Assembly (NCBI GenBank): GCA_036278255.1
Contig: DASULK010000094.1
Coordinates: 1-25,266 of the forward strand
Source of the DNA: DASULK01 sp036278255
Lineage (GTDB): Bacteria > Actinomycetota > Actinomycetes > Mycobacteriales > Micromonosporaceae
Reading direction: 5' to 3'
Length of the DNA stretch: 25,266 nucleotides
The notes under the pieces were generated by a model. That model was not told the origin of the DNA and searched no databases. It saw only the letters and a list, made by a program, of their open reading frames with translations. The position numbers and the translations under genes were made by a program. Within the stretch, counting starts at the first letter, position 1; every line of letters begins with the position of its first letter. This document shows, in pieces, positions 1 through 6,859 of this stretch.

Positions 1-515
1 TCCACCTCGGCCTGCCCGACCCCCACCGTCTCGACCAGTACCACGTCGCAGCCGGCGCCTTCCAGCACCCGGACGGCCTGCGGCGTCGCCGCCGACAGCC
101 CGCCGAGGTGGCCGCGGCTGGACATCGAACGGATGTAGACGCCGGGATCGGTGGCATGGTCCTGCATGCGGACCCGGTCGCCGAGGATAGCTCCGCCGGT
201 GTACGGGCTGGACGGGTCGATGGCGAGCACGCCGACCCGGTGCCCCCGGGCGCGCAGCGCGCGGACCAGTTCGTTGGTCGTGGTCGACTTCCCCACTCCG
301 GGCGAGCCGGTCAGGCCGATGACCTGGGCCTGCCCGGTGTGGGGCGCCAGTGCGGCCGCCACCTGGGGCAGCAACTCATCGCCGGACTCCACCAGGGTGA
401 TCAGCCGGGCCACCGCGCGGTGGTCGCCTTCGCGCGCCCGTTCGATCAGCAGCGGAATGTCCCGGCTACGCCGCACGCGCAGGGTCGCGGCACCGCCGTG
501 CTCTGCCGCCGTCAT
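1..515 (-). CDS. meaB: MeaB/ArgK-type GTPase, mutase chaperone (partial, C-terminus off window)
   Basis: This is a G3E-family P-loop GTPase that in this family protects and reloads adenosylcobalamin-dependent acyl-CoA mutases. About 171 N-terminal residues are visible of a usual length near 320-340; the rest lies beyond base 1. A Walker A motif GSPGVGKS is at residues 70-77, followed by AIDPSSPYTGGAILGDRVRM-like sequence (about 98-117) and the ETVGVGQ segment (162-168), all typical of MeaB. The ATG at 515 overlaps the thiolase stop as ATGA, so the two genes are translationally coupled. The nearby B12 mutase gene (15727-17742) is a plausible client. Family assignment is firm; the choice of client (ethylmalonyl- versus methylmalonyl-CoA mutase) is inference. 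Confidence 0.93.
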   Translation of the reverse strand, partial: MTAAEHGGAATLRVRRSRDIPLLIERAREGDHRAVARLITLVESGDELLPQVAAALAPHTGQAQVIGLTGSPGVGKSTTTNELVRALRARGHRVGVLAIDPSSPYTGGAILGDRVRMQDHATDPGVYIRSMSSRGHLGGLSAATPQAVRVLEGAGCDVVLVETVGVGQAEV

Positions 516-1699
516 GCTTTCGGTACGTGGATGATCAGCGCATCGCCCTGGCCGCCGCCACCGCAGAGGGCGGCGGCGCCGGTCCCGCCACCGCGTCGCT
601 TCAACTCCAGCGCCAGCGTCAGGACGAGGCGGGCCCCGGACATGCCGATCGGGTGTCCCAGTGCGATGGCCCCGCCGTTGACGTTGACGATCTCCGGCCG
701 TACCCCGAGGTCGCGGGTGGAGACGATGCCGACCGAGGCGAACGCCTCGTTGATCTCGATCAGGTCGAGGTCGGCTACGGTCAGCCCCGCCTTGCCCAGC
801 GCGTGTTCGATGGCCCGGGAGGGCTGGGAGTGCAGGGAGTTGTCGGGCCCGGCGACGTTTCCGTGTGCGCCGATCTCGGCCAGCCAGGTGAGGCCCAGCT
901 CCTCTGCCTTGGCCCGGCTCATCACCACGACGGCACAGGCGCCGTCGGAGATGGGCGAGGAACTGCCGGCGGTGATCGTTCCGTCGGGGGTGAAGGCCGG
1001 ACGGAGCTTGCCCAGCGTCTCCACGGTGGTCTCCGGGCGGATGCCCTCATCCTCCCGGACCACCACCGGCTCCCCGCGGCGCTGCGGGACCTCGACCGGG
1101 ACGATCTCTTCGGCGAAGACACCGTTCTTCTGGGCAGCCGCAGCGCGCTGATGACTCGTCGCGGCGAATGCGTCCTGTTCCACCCGGGTGATGCTGTGCT
1201 TCACGCCGTGCCGCTCGGTCGACTCCCCCATCGCGCAGCAGTCCCAGGCGTCGGTGAGCCCGTCGAGCGCCATGTGGTCCTTGATCGTCACGTCGCCGTA
1301 CTTGTAGCCCGACCGCTGCCCCATCAACAGGTGCGGGGCGTTGGTCATCGATTCCATCCCGCCGGCCACCACGATGTCGAACTCGCCGGCCCGGATGAGC
1401 TGGTCGGCCAGAGCGATCGCGTCCAGCCCGGAGAGGCAGACCTTGTTGATGGTCAGCGCTGGCACCGACATGGGGATGCCCGCCTCCACAGCGGCCTGCC
1501 GGGCGGGCATCTGCCCGGCCCCTGCCTGGAGCACCTGACCCATGATGACGTACTGCACCTGCTCGGCGGCGACCCCGGAGCGCTCCAGCGCGCCTCGGAT
1601 GGCGATCGCCCCGAGCTTGGTTGCCGGGAAGTCCTTGAGGTTGCCCAACAGTCGGCCCATCGGGGTCCGCACCCCGCTGATGATCACGGAACTGGTCAT
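512..1699 (-). CDS. Acetyl-CoA C-acetyltransferase (thiolase)
   Basis: A 395-residue biosynthetic-type thiolase that condenses two acetyl-CoA to acetoacetyl-CoA, the entry reaction of the ethylmalonyl-CoA pathway. The nucleophile Cys88 lies in NKVCLSG, NEAF is at 317-320, His349 is in GHPIGMSG, and the second catalytic Cys379 lies in CGGGGQGDA, so the active site is complete. Length is normal for the family. A good ribosome binding site (GGAGG about 8 nt before ATG) fixes the start. It is coupled to meaB by a 4-base overlap and is divergent from the epimerase gene across only 65 bp. A TATTCT -10 on the minus strand (1754-1759) would place its transcription start inside the inverted repeat at 1736-1751. 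A degradative thiolase role in fatty acid oxidation cannot be excluded from sequence alone. Confidence 0.93.
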   Translation of the reverse strand: MTSSVIISGVRTPMGRLLGNLKDFPATKLGAIAIRGALERSGVAAEQVQYVIMGQVLQAGAGQMPARQAAVEAGIPMSVPALTINKVCLSGLDAIALADQLIRAGEFDIVVAGGMESMTNAPHLLMGQRSGYKYGDVTIKDHMALDGLTDAWDCCAMGESTERHGVKHSITRVEQDAFAATSHQRAAAAQKNGVFAEEIVPVEVPQRRGEPVVVREDEGIRPETTVETLGKLRPAFTPDGTITAGSSSPISDGACAVVVMSRAKAEELGLTWLAEIGAHGNVAGPDNSLHSQPSRAIEHALGKAGLTVADLDLIEINEAFASVGIVSTRDLGVRPEIVNVNGGAIALGHPIGMSGARLVLTLALELKRRGGGTGAAALCGGGGQGDALIIHVPKA

Positions 1700-1735
1700 T
1701 GTTCTCGCCTCCGAGGGATGGGGCCACCACGTCGC

Positions 1736-1751
1736 CTGAACGGCTGTTCAG
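1736..1751. promoter_or_regulatory. Inverted repeat CTGAAC-GGCT-GTTCAG, operator candidate
   Basis: A perfect 6-bp inverted repeat with a 4-bp spacer lies in the 65-bp gap between the divergent thiolase and epimerase genes. It ends one base before the epimerase -10 (1753-1758) and covers the expected thiolase transcription start. This size and symmetry resemble TetR-family operators; no regulator gene is nearby. Confidence 0.55.
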
Positions 1752-1752
1752 T

Positions 1753-1758
1753 CAGAAT
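1753..1758 (+). promoter_or_regulatory. -10 element (CAGAAT) of the epimerase gene, leaderless
   Basis: CAGAAT matches TATAAT at 4 of 6 positions and ends 6 nt before the ATG at 1765, where no Shine-Dalgarno sequence is present. Transcription would start at or next to the start codon. It overlaps the minus-strand TATTCT (1754-1759) proposed for the thiolase gene. Confidence 0.5.
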
Positions 1759-1764
1759 ATCGTC

Positions 1765-2235
1765 ATGACCGACCACTGCTTGCCTGAGCCTGCTGCCGAT
1801 CTGGTCACAGACATCGGGCTGCTGCGCATCGATCACGTCGGCGTTGCCGTCGCCGACCTCGACGCCGCGATCGACTTCTATCAGCGGGTCTTCGGGATGC
1901 GCTGCGTGCACGTGGAGACCAACGAGGAGCAGGGTGTCCGTGAGGCCATGCTCGCGGTCGGTCCCTCGACCGAAGGAGGCTGCATCCAACTTCTCGCCCC
2001 GCTGTCGGCGGAGTCGACGATCGCCCGATTCCTGGACCGCAGCGGCCCCGGGGTGCAGCAGGTCGCCTACACTGTCACCGACATCGATGCCACCTGCGCG
2101 GCCCTGCGCGAGCGAGGCGTGCGACTGCTGTACGAGGCGCCGAAGCGGGGTACCGCCGGCTCCCGGATCAACTTTGTCCATCCTAAGGATGCCGGCGGGG
2201 TCCTGGTGGAGTTGGTCGAGCCGGCGGGTCATTGA
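1765..2235 (+). CDS. mce: Methylmalonyl/ethylmalonyl-CoA epimerase (VOC family)
   Basis: A 156-residue vicinal-oxygen-chelate protein that interconverts the 2R and 2S forms of methylmalonyl-CoA and, in ethylmalonyl-CoA-pathway bacteria, ethylmalonyl-CoA. The two beta-alpha-beta-beta-beta modules are visible: IDHVGVAVADLDAAIDFY with probable metal ligand His24, then Gln75 (IQLL), and Glu149 in GGVLVELVEP. Where many epimerases have a His pair (third metal ligand) this one reads GVQQVAY (Gln98-Gln99), a substitution I believe is shared by actinobacterial homologues. An in-frame TTG at 1699 would add 22 unconserved residues across the promoter, so the ATG at 1765 is preferred; it has no ribosome binding site and is probably leaderless. 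Its position between thiolase and ccr supports a role in acyl-CoA carbon assimilation. Confidence 0.9.
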   Translation: MTDHCLPEPAADLVTDIGLLRIDHVGVAVADLDAAIDFYQRVFGMRCVHVETNEEQGVREAMLAVGPSTEGGCIQLLAPLSAESTIARFLDRSGPGVQQVAYTVTDIDATCAALRERGVRLLYEAPKRGTAGSRINFVHPKDAGGVLVELVEPAGH

Positions 2236-2270
2236 TCGCTGCCTTTTTCCGCAGGGGCCTTCCAAGCTTA

Positions 2271-2286
2271 GCTACCGACCAGTAAC
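2271..2286. promoter_or_regulatory. Palindromic operator candidate upstream of ccr
   Basis: GCTACCGACCAGTAAC is an imperfect palindrome (5 of 8 symmetric pairs) and matches the site upstream of ecm (17756-17771) at 11 of 16 positions, with consensus GYTACnnACnAGTMAC. A possible -10 TAACCT (2283-2288), with TTCCAA 17 nt upstream at 2260-2265, overlaps its right arm, which is where a repressor would act. A 5-bp inverted repeat CCGCT-CTA-AGCGG follows at 2289-2301. Confidence 0.5.
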
Positions 2287-2303
2287 CTCCGCTCTAAGCG
2301 GAC

Positions 2304-2390
2304 ATGTCTCCCCGTCGAATGTGTCGGGTGCCGACATGGCGGGCGGGGTCGCACGGCGCAAACAATTGCCCGGCGACAAACTGGAGGTAG
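2304..2390 (+). other. Possible 28-codon upstream ORF in the ccr leader
   Basis: An ATG at 2304 opens a 28-residue frame (second in-frame ATG at 2319) that closes with TAG at 2388-2390, three bases before the ccr ATG. The last codons contain the ccr ribosome binding site, so translating ribosomes would cover it. No Shine-Dalgarno precedes 2304 and the peptide resembles nothing I know. It could be chance; the placement of the stop is the only suggestive point. Confidence 0.25.
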
Positions 2391-2393
2391 GCC

Positions 2394-3749
2394 ATGCAGG
2401 ACATCCTCGAAGCGATCATGTCGGCGGAAGACTCGGCGGATCCGCGCCACGAACTGGCCGCACTCGCCGGCCTACCCGTGCCGGAGAGCTACCGCGGAGT
2501 GGCGGTCCGGGCCGCGGAGGCCGAAATGTTTGACGGAATGCCCAGCCGGGACAAGGACCCGCGCAAATCGCTGCACCTGATGGAGGTGCCGACCCCCGAA
2601 CTCGGCCCGGGCGAAGCGCTGATCGCCGTCATGGCGAGCGCGATCAACTACAACACGGTGTGGACGAGCATCTTCGAGCCGCTCCCCACCTTCACCTTCC
2701 TCAAGCGCTACGGCCAACTGTCGGAGTTGGCCCGACGCCACGACCGGTCCTACCACGTGGTGGGCTCCGACGCCGCCGGAGTGGTGTTGCGGGTCGGCCC
2801 GGGGGTGACCCGATGGCGGGTCGGCGACGAGGTGGTGGCGCACTGCCTGAACGTCGAACTGGAGGACGCGCCCGGACACGACGACACGATGCTCGACCCG
2901 CAGCAGCGGATCTGGGGATTTGAGACCAATTTCGGCGGGCTGGCCGAACTGGCCCTGGTGAAGGCCAACCAGCTCATGCCCAAACCCCGGCACCTGAGCT
3001 GGGAGGAGGCCGCCAGCCCAGGGCTGGTCAACTCCACCGCCTACCGCCAGCTCGTCTCCCACCACGGCGCCGACATGAAGCAGGGCGACATCGTCCTGAT
3101 CTGGGGCGCCTCCGGTGGTCTCGGCAGCTACGCCACCCAGCTCGCCCTCAACGGCGGGGCGATCCCGGTCTGCGTCGTCTCCTCACCGGAGAAAGCCGAA
3201 CTGTGCCGGCGGATGGGCGCCGAACTGGTGGTCGACCGTGCCGCCGAGGGCTTCCGGTTCTGGCGCGACGAGCAGACCCCGGACACCCGCGAATGGCGGC
3301 GCTTCGGCGAACGGATCCGGGAACTCACCGACGGAGAAGACCCGGACATCGTTTTCGAACATCCCGGACGCGAGACCTTCGGGGTGAGTGTCTACGTCGC
3401 CAAACGCGGGGGCACCATCGCCACCTGTGCCTCGACCAGCGGATTCCAGCACCAGTACGACAACCGCTACCTCTGGATGAATCTCAAGCGCATCGTCGGC
3501 AGCCACTTCGCCAACTACCGTGAGGCGTGGGAGGCCAACCGGCTGGTCGCGCTCGGCCGCATCCACCCGACCATCTCGCGCACCTTCCCCCTGGAGCAGA
3601 CCGGCCAGGCCGCGTACGAGGTGCATCGCAACACCCACCAAGGCAAGATCGGCGTACGCTGCCTGGCCCCTGTGGACGGCCTCGGCGTACGTGACCGGGA
3701 AATGCGTGCCCGCCACGAGGCCGCGATCAACCGGTTCCGCGGAGAGTGA
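2394..3749 (+). CDS. ccr: Crotonyl-CoA carboxylase/reductase
   Basis: A 451-residue medium-chain dehydrogenase/reductase that reductively carboxylates crotonyl-CoA to (2S)-ethylmalonyl-CoA with NADPH and CO2, the signature reaction of the ethylmalonyl-CoA pathway and a source of polyketide extender units. The CO2-binding residues known from the Kitasatospora enzyme are all present at a constant offset: Asn87, Phe176, Glu177 and His371. The cofactor loop is GASGGLGSY (238-246). Length is typical. GGAGG 6 nt before the ATG at 2394 sets the start; the next in-frame ATG at 2418 is less well placed. It is preceded by a 158-bp leader with an operator candidate and followed after 52 bp by a coiled-coil gene with its own promoter. 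The full CO2-binding set argues for a carboxylase rather than a plain reductase. Confidence 0.96.
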   Translation: MQDILEAIMSAEDSADPRHELAALAGLPVPESYRGVAVRAAEAEMFDGMPSRDKDPRKSLHLMEVPTPELGPGEALIAVMASAINYNTVWTSIFEPLPTFTFLKRYGQLSELARRHDRSYHVVGSDAAGVVLRVGPGVTRWRVGDEVVAHCLNVELEDAPGHDDTMLDPQQRIWGFETNFGGLAELALVKANQLMPKPRHLSWEEAASPGLVNSTAYRQLVSHHGADMKQGDIVLIWGASGGLGSYATQLALNGGAIPVCVVSSPEKAELCRRMGAELVVDRAAEGFRFWRDEQTPDTREWRRFGERIRELTDGEDPDIVFEHPGRETFGVSVYVAKRGGTIATCASTSGFQHQYDNRYLWMNLKRIVGSHFANYREAWEANRLVALGRIHPTISRTFPLEQTGQAAYEVHRNTHQGKIGVRCLAPVDGLGVRDREMRARHEAAINRFRGE

Positions 3750-3789
3750 CGGCCGGGTCAGCCCTTGCAACCCCCCCCTGCCCATCTGT

Positions 3790-3795
3790 CAGTAT
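3790..3795 (+). promoter_or_regulatory. -10 element (CAGTAT) of the first coiled-coil gene, leaderless
   Basis: CAGTAT ends 6 nt before the ATG at 3802, which lacks a ribosome binding site. A -35-like TTGCAA is at 3765-3770, at a rather long 19-nt spacing. Confidence 0.45.
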
Positions 3796-3801
3796 GTGCC
3801 A

Positions 3802-5034
3802 ATGCCCCAGCAGTCTCCCCCGCTTGCGTTCTTCGAGAACGCCAATACCCAGCCTGATTTCACCGTTCAGCTCCGTGGCTACAAAATGGAGCAGGTTGAC
3901 GACTTCATCGGCCGACTGAACTCCGCCCTCAGCCAAGCGCAGAACGATCGCGCCGAGGCCGAACAGCGGATGAACGACGCTCAACGGCGGCTACGCCAGG
4001 CCGAACAGCGCCTCGGCGCGATGGAGCAGAAGCTCACCGACACCCACAAGCAACTCGAAGAAAACAACCGCCCCACCCTGTCGGGGCTCGGCACCCGGGT
4101 CGAGCAGATCCTGCGGCTCGCCGAGGAGCAGGCAAGCGACCACCGGGGCGACGCCAAGCGGGAGTCGGAGGGGATCCTCTCCGCCGCCCGGCTCGAAGCC
4201 AGGGAGATCACCGACAAGGCCCGCGCCGAGGCCGCCGCGATGAAGGCGACCGCCGAGCGGGAGGCGAGTAGTGCCCGCACCGCCGCCGAGCGGGAAGCCG
4301 CCGAGGTCCGCGTCCAGGCCCGCCGGGAAGCGGACACGCTGCGGGCCGACGCCGAGCGCGAGACCAAGCAGCTGCGCACGGTGACCGCGCACGAGGTCGC
4401 CGAGTTGAAGTCGACGGTCGAGCGTGAGGTCGCGACGCTACGGGCCACCGCGGAGCGCGAAATCACCCAGCTGCGCGCGAAGGCGGCCCGCGAGGCCGAG
4501 GAGAAGCGCGCCGAGGCGACCAAGCTGCTGGCCGACGCCCGCGACAAGCGGGACAAGGACCTGCAGGCTCTGGAACTGCAGCTGGCCGAACGCCGGGAGC
4601 AGGCGGAGCGCGAGGAATCCGAACGGCACGCCGCGCAGGTCGCCCACACGCAGAAGCTGGTTGCGGAGGCCGAGAGCCGTGCCCAGGCCGCGCAGGATCG
4701 CGCCCGGGAAATCGAGCAGCGCGCGGAGGCCCGTCGGGTCGAGTCCGAGCGTTCCGCTGCCGAGCTGATCGCCAACACCAAGGCCGAGGCGGAGAAGGCC
4801 CTCAACGAAGCCCGGGCCGAGTCGCACCGTGTGCTGAGCGAGGCGCGTACCGAGGCGGAGCTGACCACGCAGGCCGCCCGCCGGGAGGTGGAGGACCTGG
4901 CCAGGCAGCGGGACGCGATCAATGGTCAGCTCAACCAGATCCGCTCCCAGCTGGCCGGGCTCATGCCAGCGATGCCCGATGCCGCCGCGACCCAACACTC
5001 AGAGGGCGATTCGGGCGGTGACGCGTCCAGCTGA
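3802..5034 (+). CDS. DivIVA-domain coiled-coil protein, Scy/FilP-like
   Basis: A 410-residue cytoplasmic coiled-coil protein. Residues 18-40 (DFTVQLRGYKMEQVDDFIGR) match the short N-terminal DivIVA membrane-curvature segment. A coiled coil of Glu, Ala and Arg runs from about 42 to 385 with one break near 88-96 (ENNRPTLSG). Residues 149-236 are eight uninterrupted 11-residue repeats of the form xxAEREaxxLR, i.e. hendecads giving a right-handed or straight coil. The C-terminal 25 residues are disordered and acidic. Streptomyces Scy and FilP, which organise polar growth, have such hendecad rods and, as I recall, also sit beside a thiolase and epimerase; a similar cytoskeletal role is inferred. 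The longer frame from 3520 overlaps ccr and is rejected; the ATG at 3802 begins the conserved part. Confidence 0.85.
   Translation: MPQQSPPLAFFENANTQPDFTVQLRGYKMEQVDDFIGRLNSALSQAQNDRAEAEQRMNDAQRRLRQAEQRLGAMEQKLTDTHKQLEENNRPTLSGLGTRVEQILRLAEEQASDHRGDAKRESEGILSAARLEAREITDKARAEAAAMKATAEREASSARTAAEREAAEVRVQARREADTLRADAERETKQLRTVTAHEVAELKSTVEREVATLRATAEREITQLRAKAAREAEEKRAEATKLLADARDKRDKDLQALELQLAERREQAEREESERHAAQVAHTQKLVAEAESRAQAAQDRAREIEQRAEARRVESERSAAELIANTKAEAEKALNEARAESHRVLSEARTEAELTTQAARREVEDLARQRDAINGQLNQIRSQLAGLMPAMPDAAATQHSEGDSGGDASS
4246..4509 (+). repeat. Eight tandem 33-bp (11-codon) units in the coiled-coil gene
   Basis: The units code for residues 149-236 in perfect 11-residue register with Arg or Lys closing each unit. 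They are diverged in nucleotide sequence, so this is an old structural repeat rather than a recent expansion. Confidence 0.8.
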
Positions 5035-5124
5035 CGGCTGGCGCGCTTGAGCCGCCAAGATCTACTGGACCGTCAATTCGGCAGGCCCACACCGACAGAA
5101 CCGGCCACGCAGCCGAGACAGCAA

Positions 5125-5171
5125 CGCCGACGGGGTCCGCACCAAAGCATCTGGTGCGGACCCCGCCGGCG
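5125..5171. terminator. Strong hairpin terminator between the two coiled-coil genes
   Basis: A perfect 14-bp stem (5131-5144 with 5152-5165, 7-nt loop) extends by 5 more pairs past one A-C mismatch. There is no T-tract, as is common for actinobacterial intrinsic terminators. It lies 90 bases after the stop at 5034, inside a 265-bp gap that otherwise holds no supported gene. Confidence 0.75.
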
Positions 5172-5299
5172 TCCGGGACAGCCCGGCCCCGCAGCCACGC
5201 ACAGTTACCGGCACCCCAGGTCGGCTACCAGCCCTTCAGGTCGGGGCAGGACTGGTTGTATCGCCCCCTCACCACGACGAGGCATGTGAGGATGGGGGT

Positions 5300-6811
5300 A
5301 TGTCGGATGCCGGGGAACTGTTTGCGCTTGATGGCGAAGTGAACTCCGAGCCGAGCTTCGACTCGGCCTTTCGGGGCTACGACAGGGGGCAGGTGCACCG
5401 CTACGTCTCCCGGGCAGAGGGTGAGATCTCTCATCTGGCCTCGGAGCGCGAACTGGCCTACACCCAGATCCACACGCTGCACGGCCAGATCAACCAACTG
5501 CAGCACGATCTGGCCCTCGCCCGCGACAACAGCCTCGCACCCGACCCCGTGTCGTTCCGGCATCTCGGGCCCACCGTCGAAAAGATCCTGGCACTCGCCG
5601 AGCAGCAGGCCGAGGAGATCAAGACCGCGGCGGAGCGGGAGTACGAAGAACAGCGCGCCGAGGCGGAGAGGGTACTCACCGCAGCCCAAGAAGAGGCCGA
5701 GACCGTACGGCACGACTTTGAACTCGCCATGAAGGCACGCCGACGCGAAGAGGAGAAGGCGGCCGCCGCCCGCCGGGCGGAGGCGGAGGCGTCGATGGCC
5801 GCCGCAGCGGAGGAGGCAGCGCGGCTGCGGGCTGCCGGCGAAGCCGCTCAGGCCCAGGCCGAGCAGGAGGCGGAGCGGGTACGCACCGAGACCGCTGAGT
5901 ACGCCGAGCGGGTACGGACCGAGACCGACACCATCGCGCAGCAGGCCCGGGCCAAGAACGCGGAGGAGCTGGCGACGTGGCGGGCCGGCGTGGAGCAGGA
6001 GATCACCCAACGCCGCGAGGCCACCGAGCAGGAGCTGACCGCCGCCCGCACCGCCGTCGAACAGGAGATCACCCAACGCCGCGAGGCCACCGAGCAGGAG
6101 CTGGCTGCCACCCTCGCCGCGGCCGAACAGCAGCTCGCCACGGAACGCTCCGAGGCGGAGCGCCAGGTGGCACAGCTACGCCAGCAGGCCGACGAGATCC
6201 GCCGGCAGGCCGAGGAGCTGCGCCAGCAGGCCGACGAGTACGCCACGGCGACCCGGCAGCGCGCCGAGGACCGGGCCGCGGCCCTTCGGCGTCAAGCCGA
6301 GGAGCGGGCGGCGACCATCCGCCGGAGCGTCGACGAACACGCCGCGGCGACACAGCAGCAACTCGCCGCGGCACAACAGCATCTCGCCACCACGCAGCAG
6401 GAGGCGGTCGCCGCGCGACAGCAGTTGGTCGAGGTGGTGCAGGAGATTGCGCAAGCGCAGCAGCAGCTGGCGGACATCCGGCAGGAGACGGTAGCGGCGC
6501 GGCAGCAGTCCGACCAGATCCAGCTACTTCTCGCCCAGGTGCATGAGGAGCTCGCCGTCGAACGCCAGCGGCTGACCGAGGCGCAGCGCGCTGCTAAGCA
6601 GTCGGAGCGGCCGGTGGTGACCGCAGCAAGCCTGCAGCCGGACACGGGGGACGGCTACCCGGGCGGCCACCCGGACGGCCACCCCCCGGGCGGCCAGGCG
6701 GCGCGGAAATTGGAGTCGGCGGTTCCGCCGCACATCGAGAACACGAAGAAGCCGGCGAAGGCAGCCCAGGGCGACCCGGAGTCGCAGCGTGTCACCGTCG
6801 AAGCCGACTAG
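5300..6811 (+). CDS. Second DivIVA-domain coiled-coil protein, FilP-like
   Basis: A 503-residue paralogue of the protein at 3802. Residues 19-40 (SFDSAFRGYDRGQVHRYVSR) form the DivIVA-like N-terminal segment; the break at about 78-92 (SLAPDPVSFRHLGPT) is in the same place as in its neighbour, and both resume with a VEKIL/VEQIL-type Leu segment. A long Glu/Ala/Gln/Arg coiled coil runs from about 93 to 437, Gln-rich in its second half. Residues 231-252 and 253-274 are a near-identical 22-residue duplication. The tail (440-503) is disordered with a Gly-His-Pro stretch GYPGGHPDGHPPGG at 452-465. ATG at 5300 follows GAGG/GGGGG. A terminator separates it from the first gene, so it is likely transcribed alone. 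A polar cytoskeleton or cell-shape role is inferred from architecture only. Confidence 0.83.
   Translation: MSDAGELFALDGEVNSEPSFDSAFRGYDRGQVHRYVSRAEGEISHLASERELAYTQIHTLHGQINQLQHDLALARDNSLAPDPVSFRHLGPTVEKILALAEQQAEEIKTAAEREYEEQRAEAERVLTAAQEEAETVRHDFELAMKARRREEEKAAAARRAEAEASMAAAAEEAARLRAAGEAAQAQAEQEAERVRTETAEYAERVRTETDTIAQQARAKNAEELATWRAGVEQEITQRREATEQELTAARTAVEQEITQRREATEQELAATLAAAEQQLATERSEAERQVAQLRQQADEIRRQAEELRQQADEYATATRQRAEDRAAALRRQAEERAATIRRSVDEHAAATQQQLAAAQQHLATTQQEAVAARQQLVEVVQEIAQAQQQLADIRQETVAARQQSDQIQLLLAQVHEELAVERQRLTEAQRAAKQSERPVVTAASLQPDTGDGYPGGHPDGHPPGGQAARKLESAVPPHIENTKKPAKAAQGDPESQRVTVEAD
5996..6103 (+). repeat. 66-bp-period internal duplication with a 42-bp perfect match
   Basis: Bases 5996-6037 and 6062-6103 are identical over 42 bp, offset by 66 bp (22 codons, two hendecads). 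Synonymous sites are unchanged, so the duplication or a gene-conversion event is recent. Confidence 0.85.
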
Positions 6812-6822
6812 GTGGTAGTCGG
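6804..6822. terminator. Short hairpin at the stop of the second coiled-coil gene
   Basis: CCGACTA (6804-6810) pairs with TAGTCGG (6816-6822) around a 5-nt loop, and the stop codon TAG lies at its apex. It sits in the 48-bp gap between convergent genes and could end transcription from either side. The stem is modest. Confidence 0.4.
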
Positions 6823-6859
6823 TCCCGCCCGCCACCGATCGTTCGCGCCGACCCGCCGC

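Noticed and set aside
527..1768. Long plus-strand open frame opposite the thiolase
   Set aside because: It is the antisense shadow of a well-conserved thiolase; the product is Arg/Gly/Pro-rich low-complexity sequence, as expected for GC-rich antisense frames.
3981..4922. Minus-strand 313-codon frame opposite the first coiled-coil gene
   Set aside because: Ser/Arg/Ala-only composition reflects the antisense of Glu/Ala/Arg repeats; no start signals or conserved motifs.
5047..5289. 80-codon frame in the gap between the coiled-coil genes
   Set aside because: It runs straight through the 20-bp terminator stem and is Pro/Arg/Gly-rich without a ribosome binding site.
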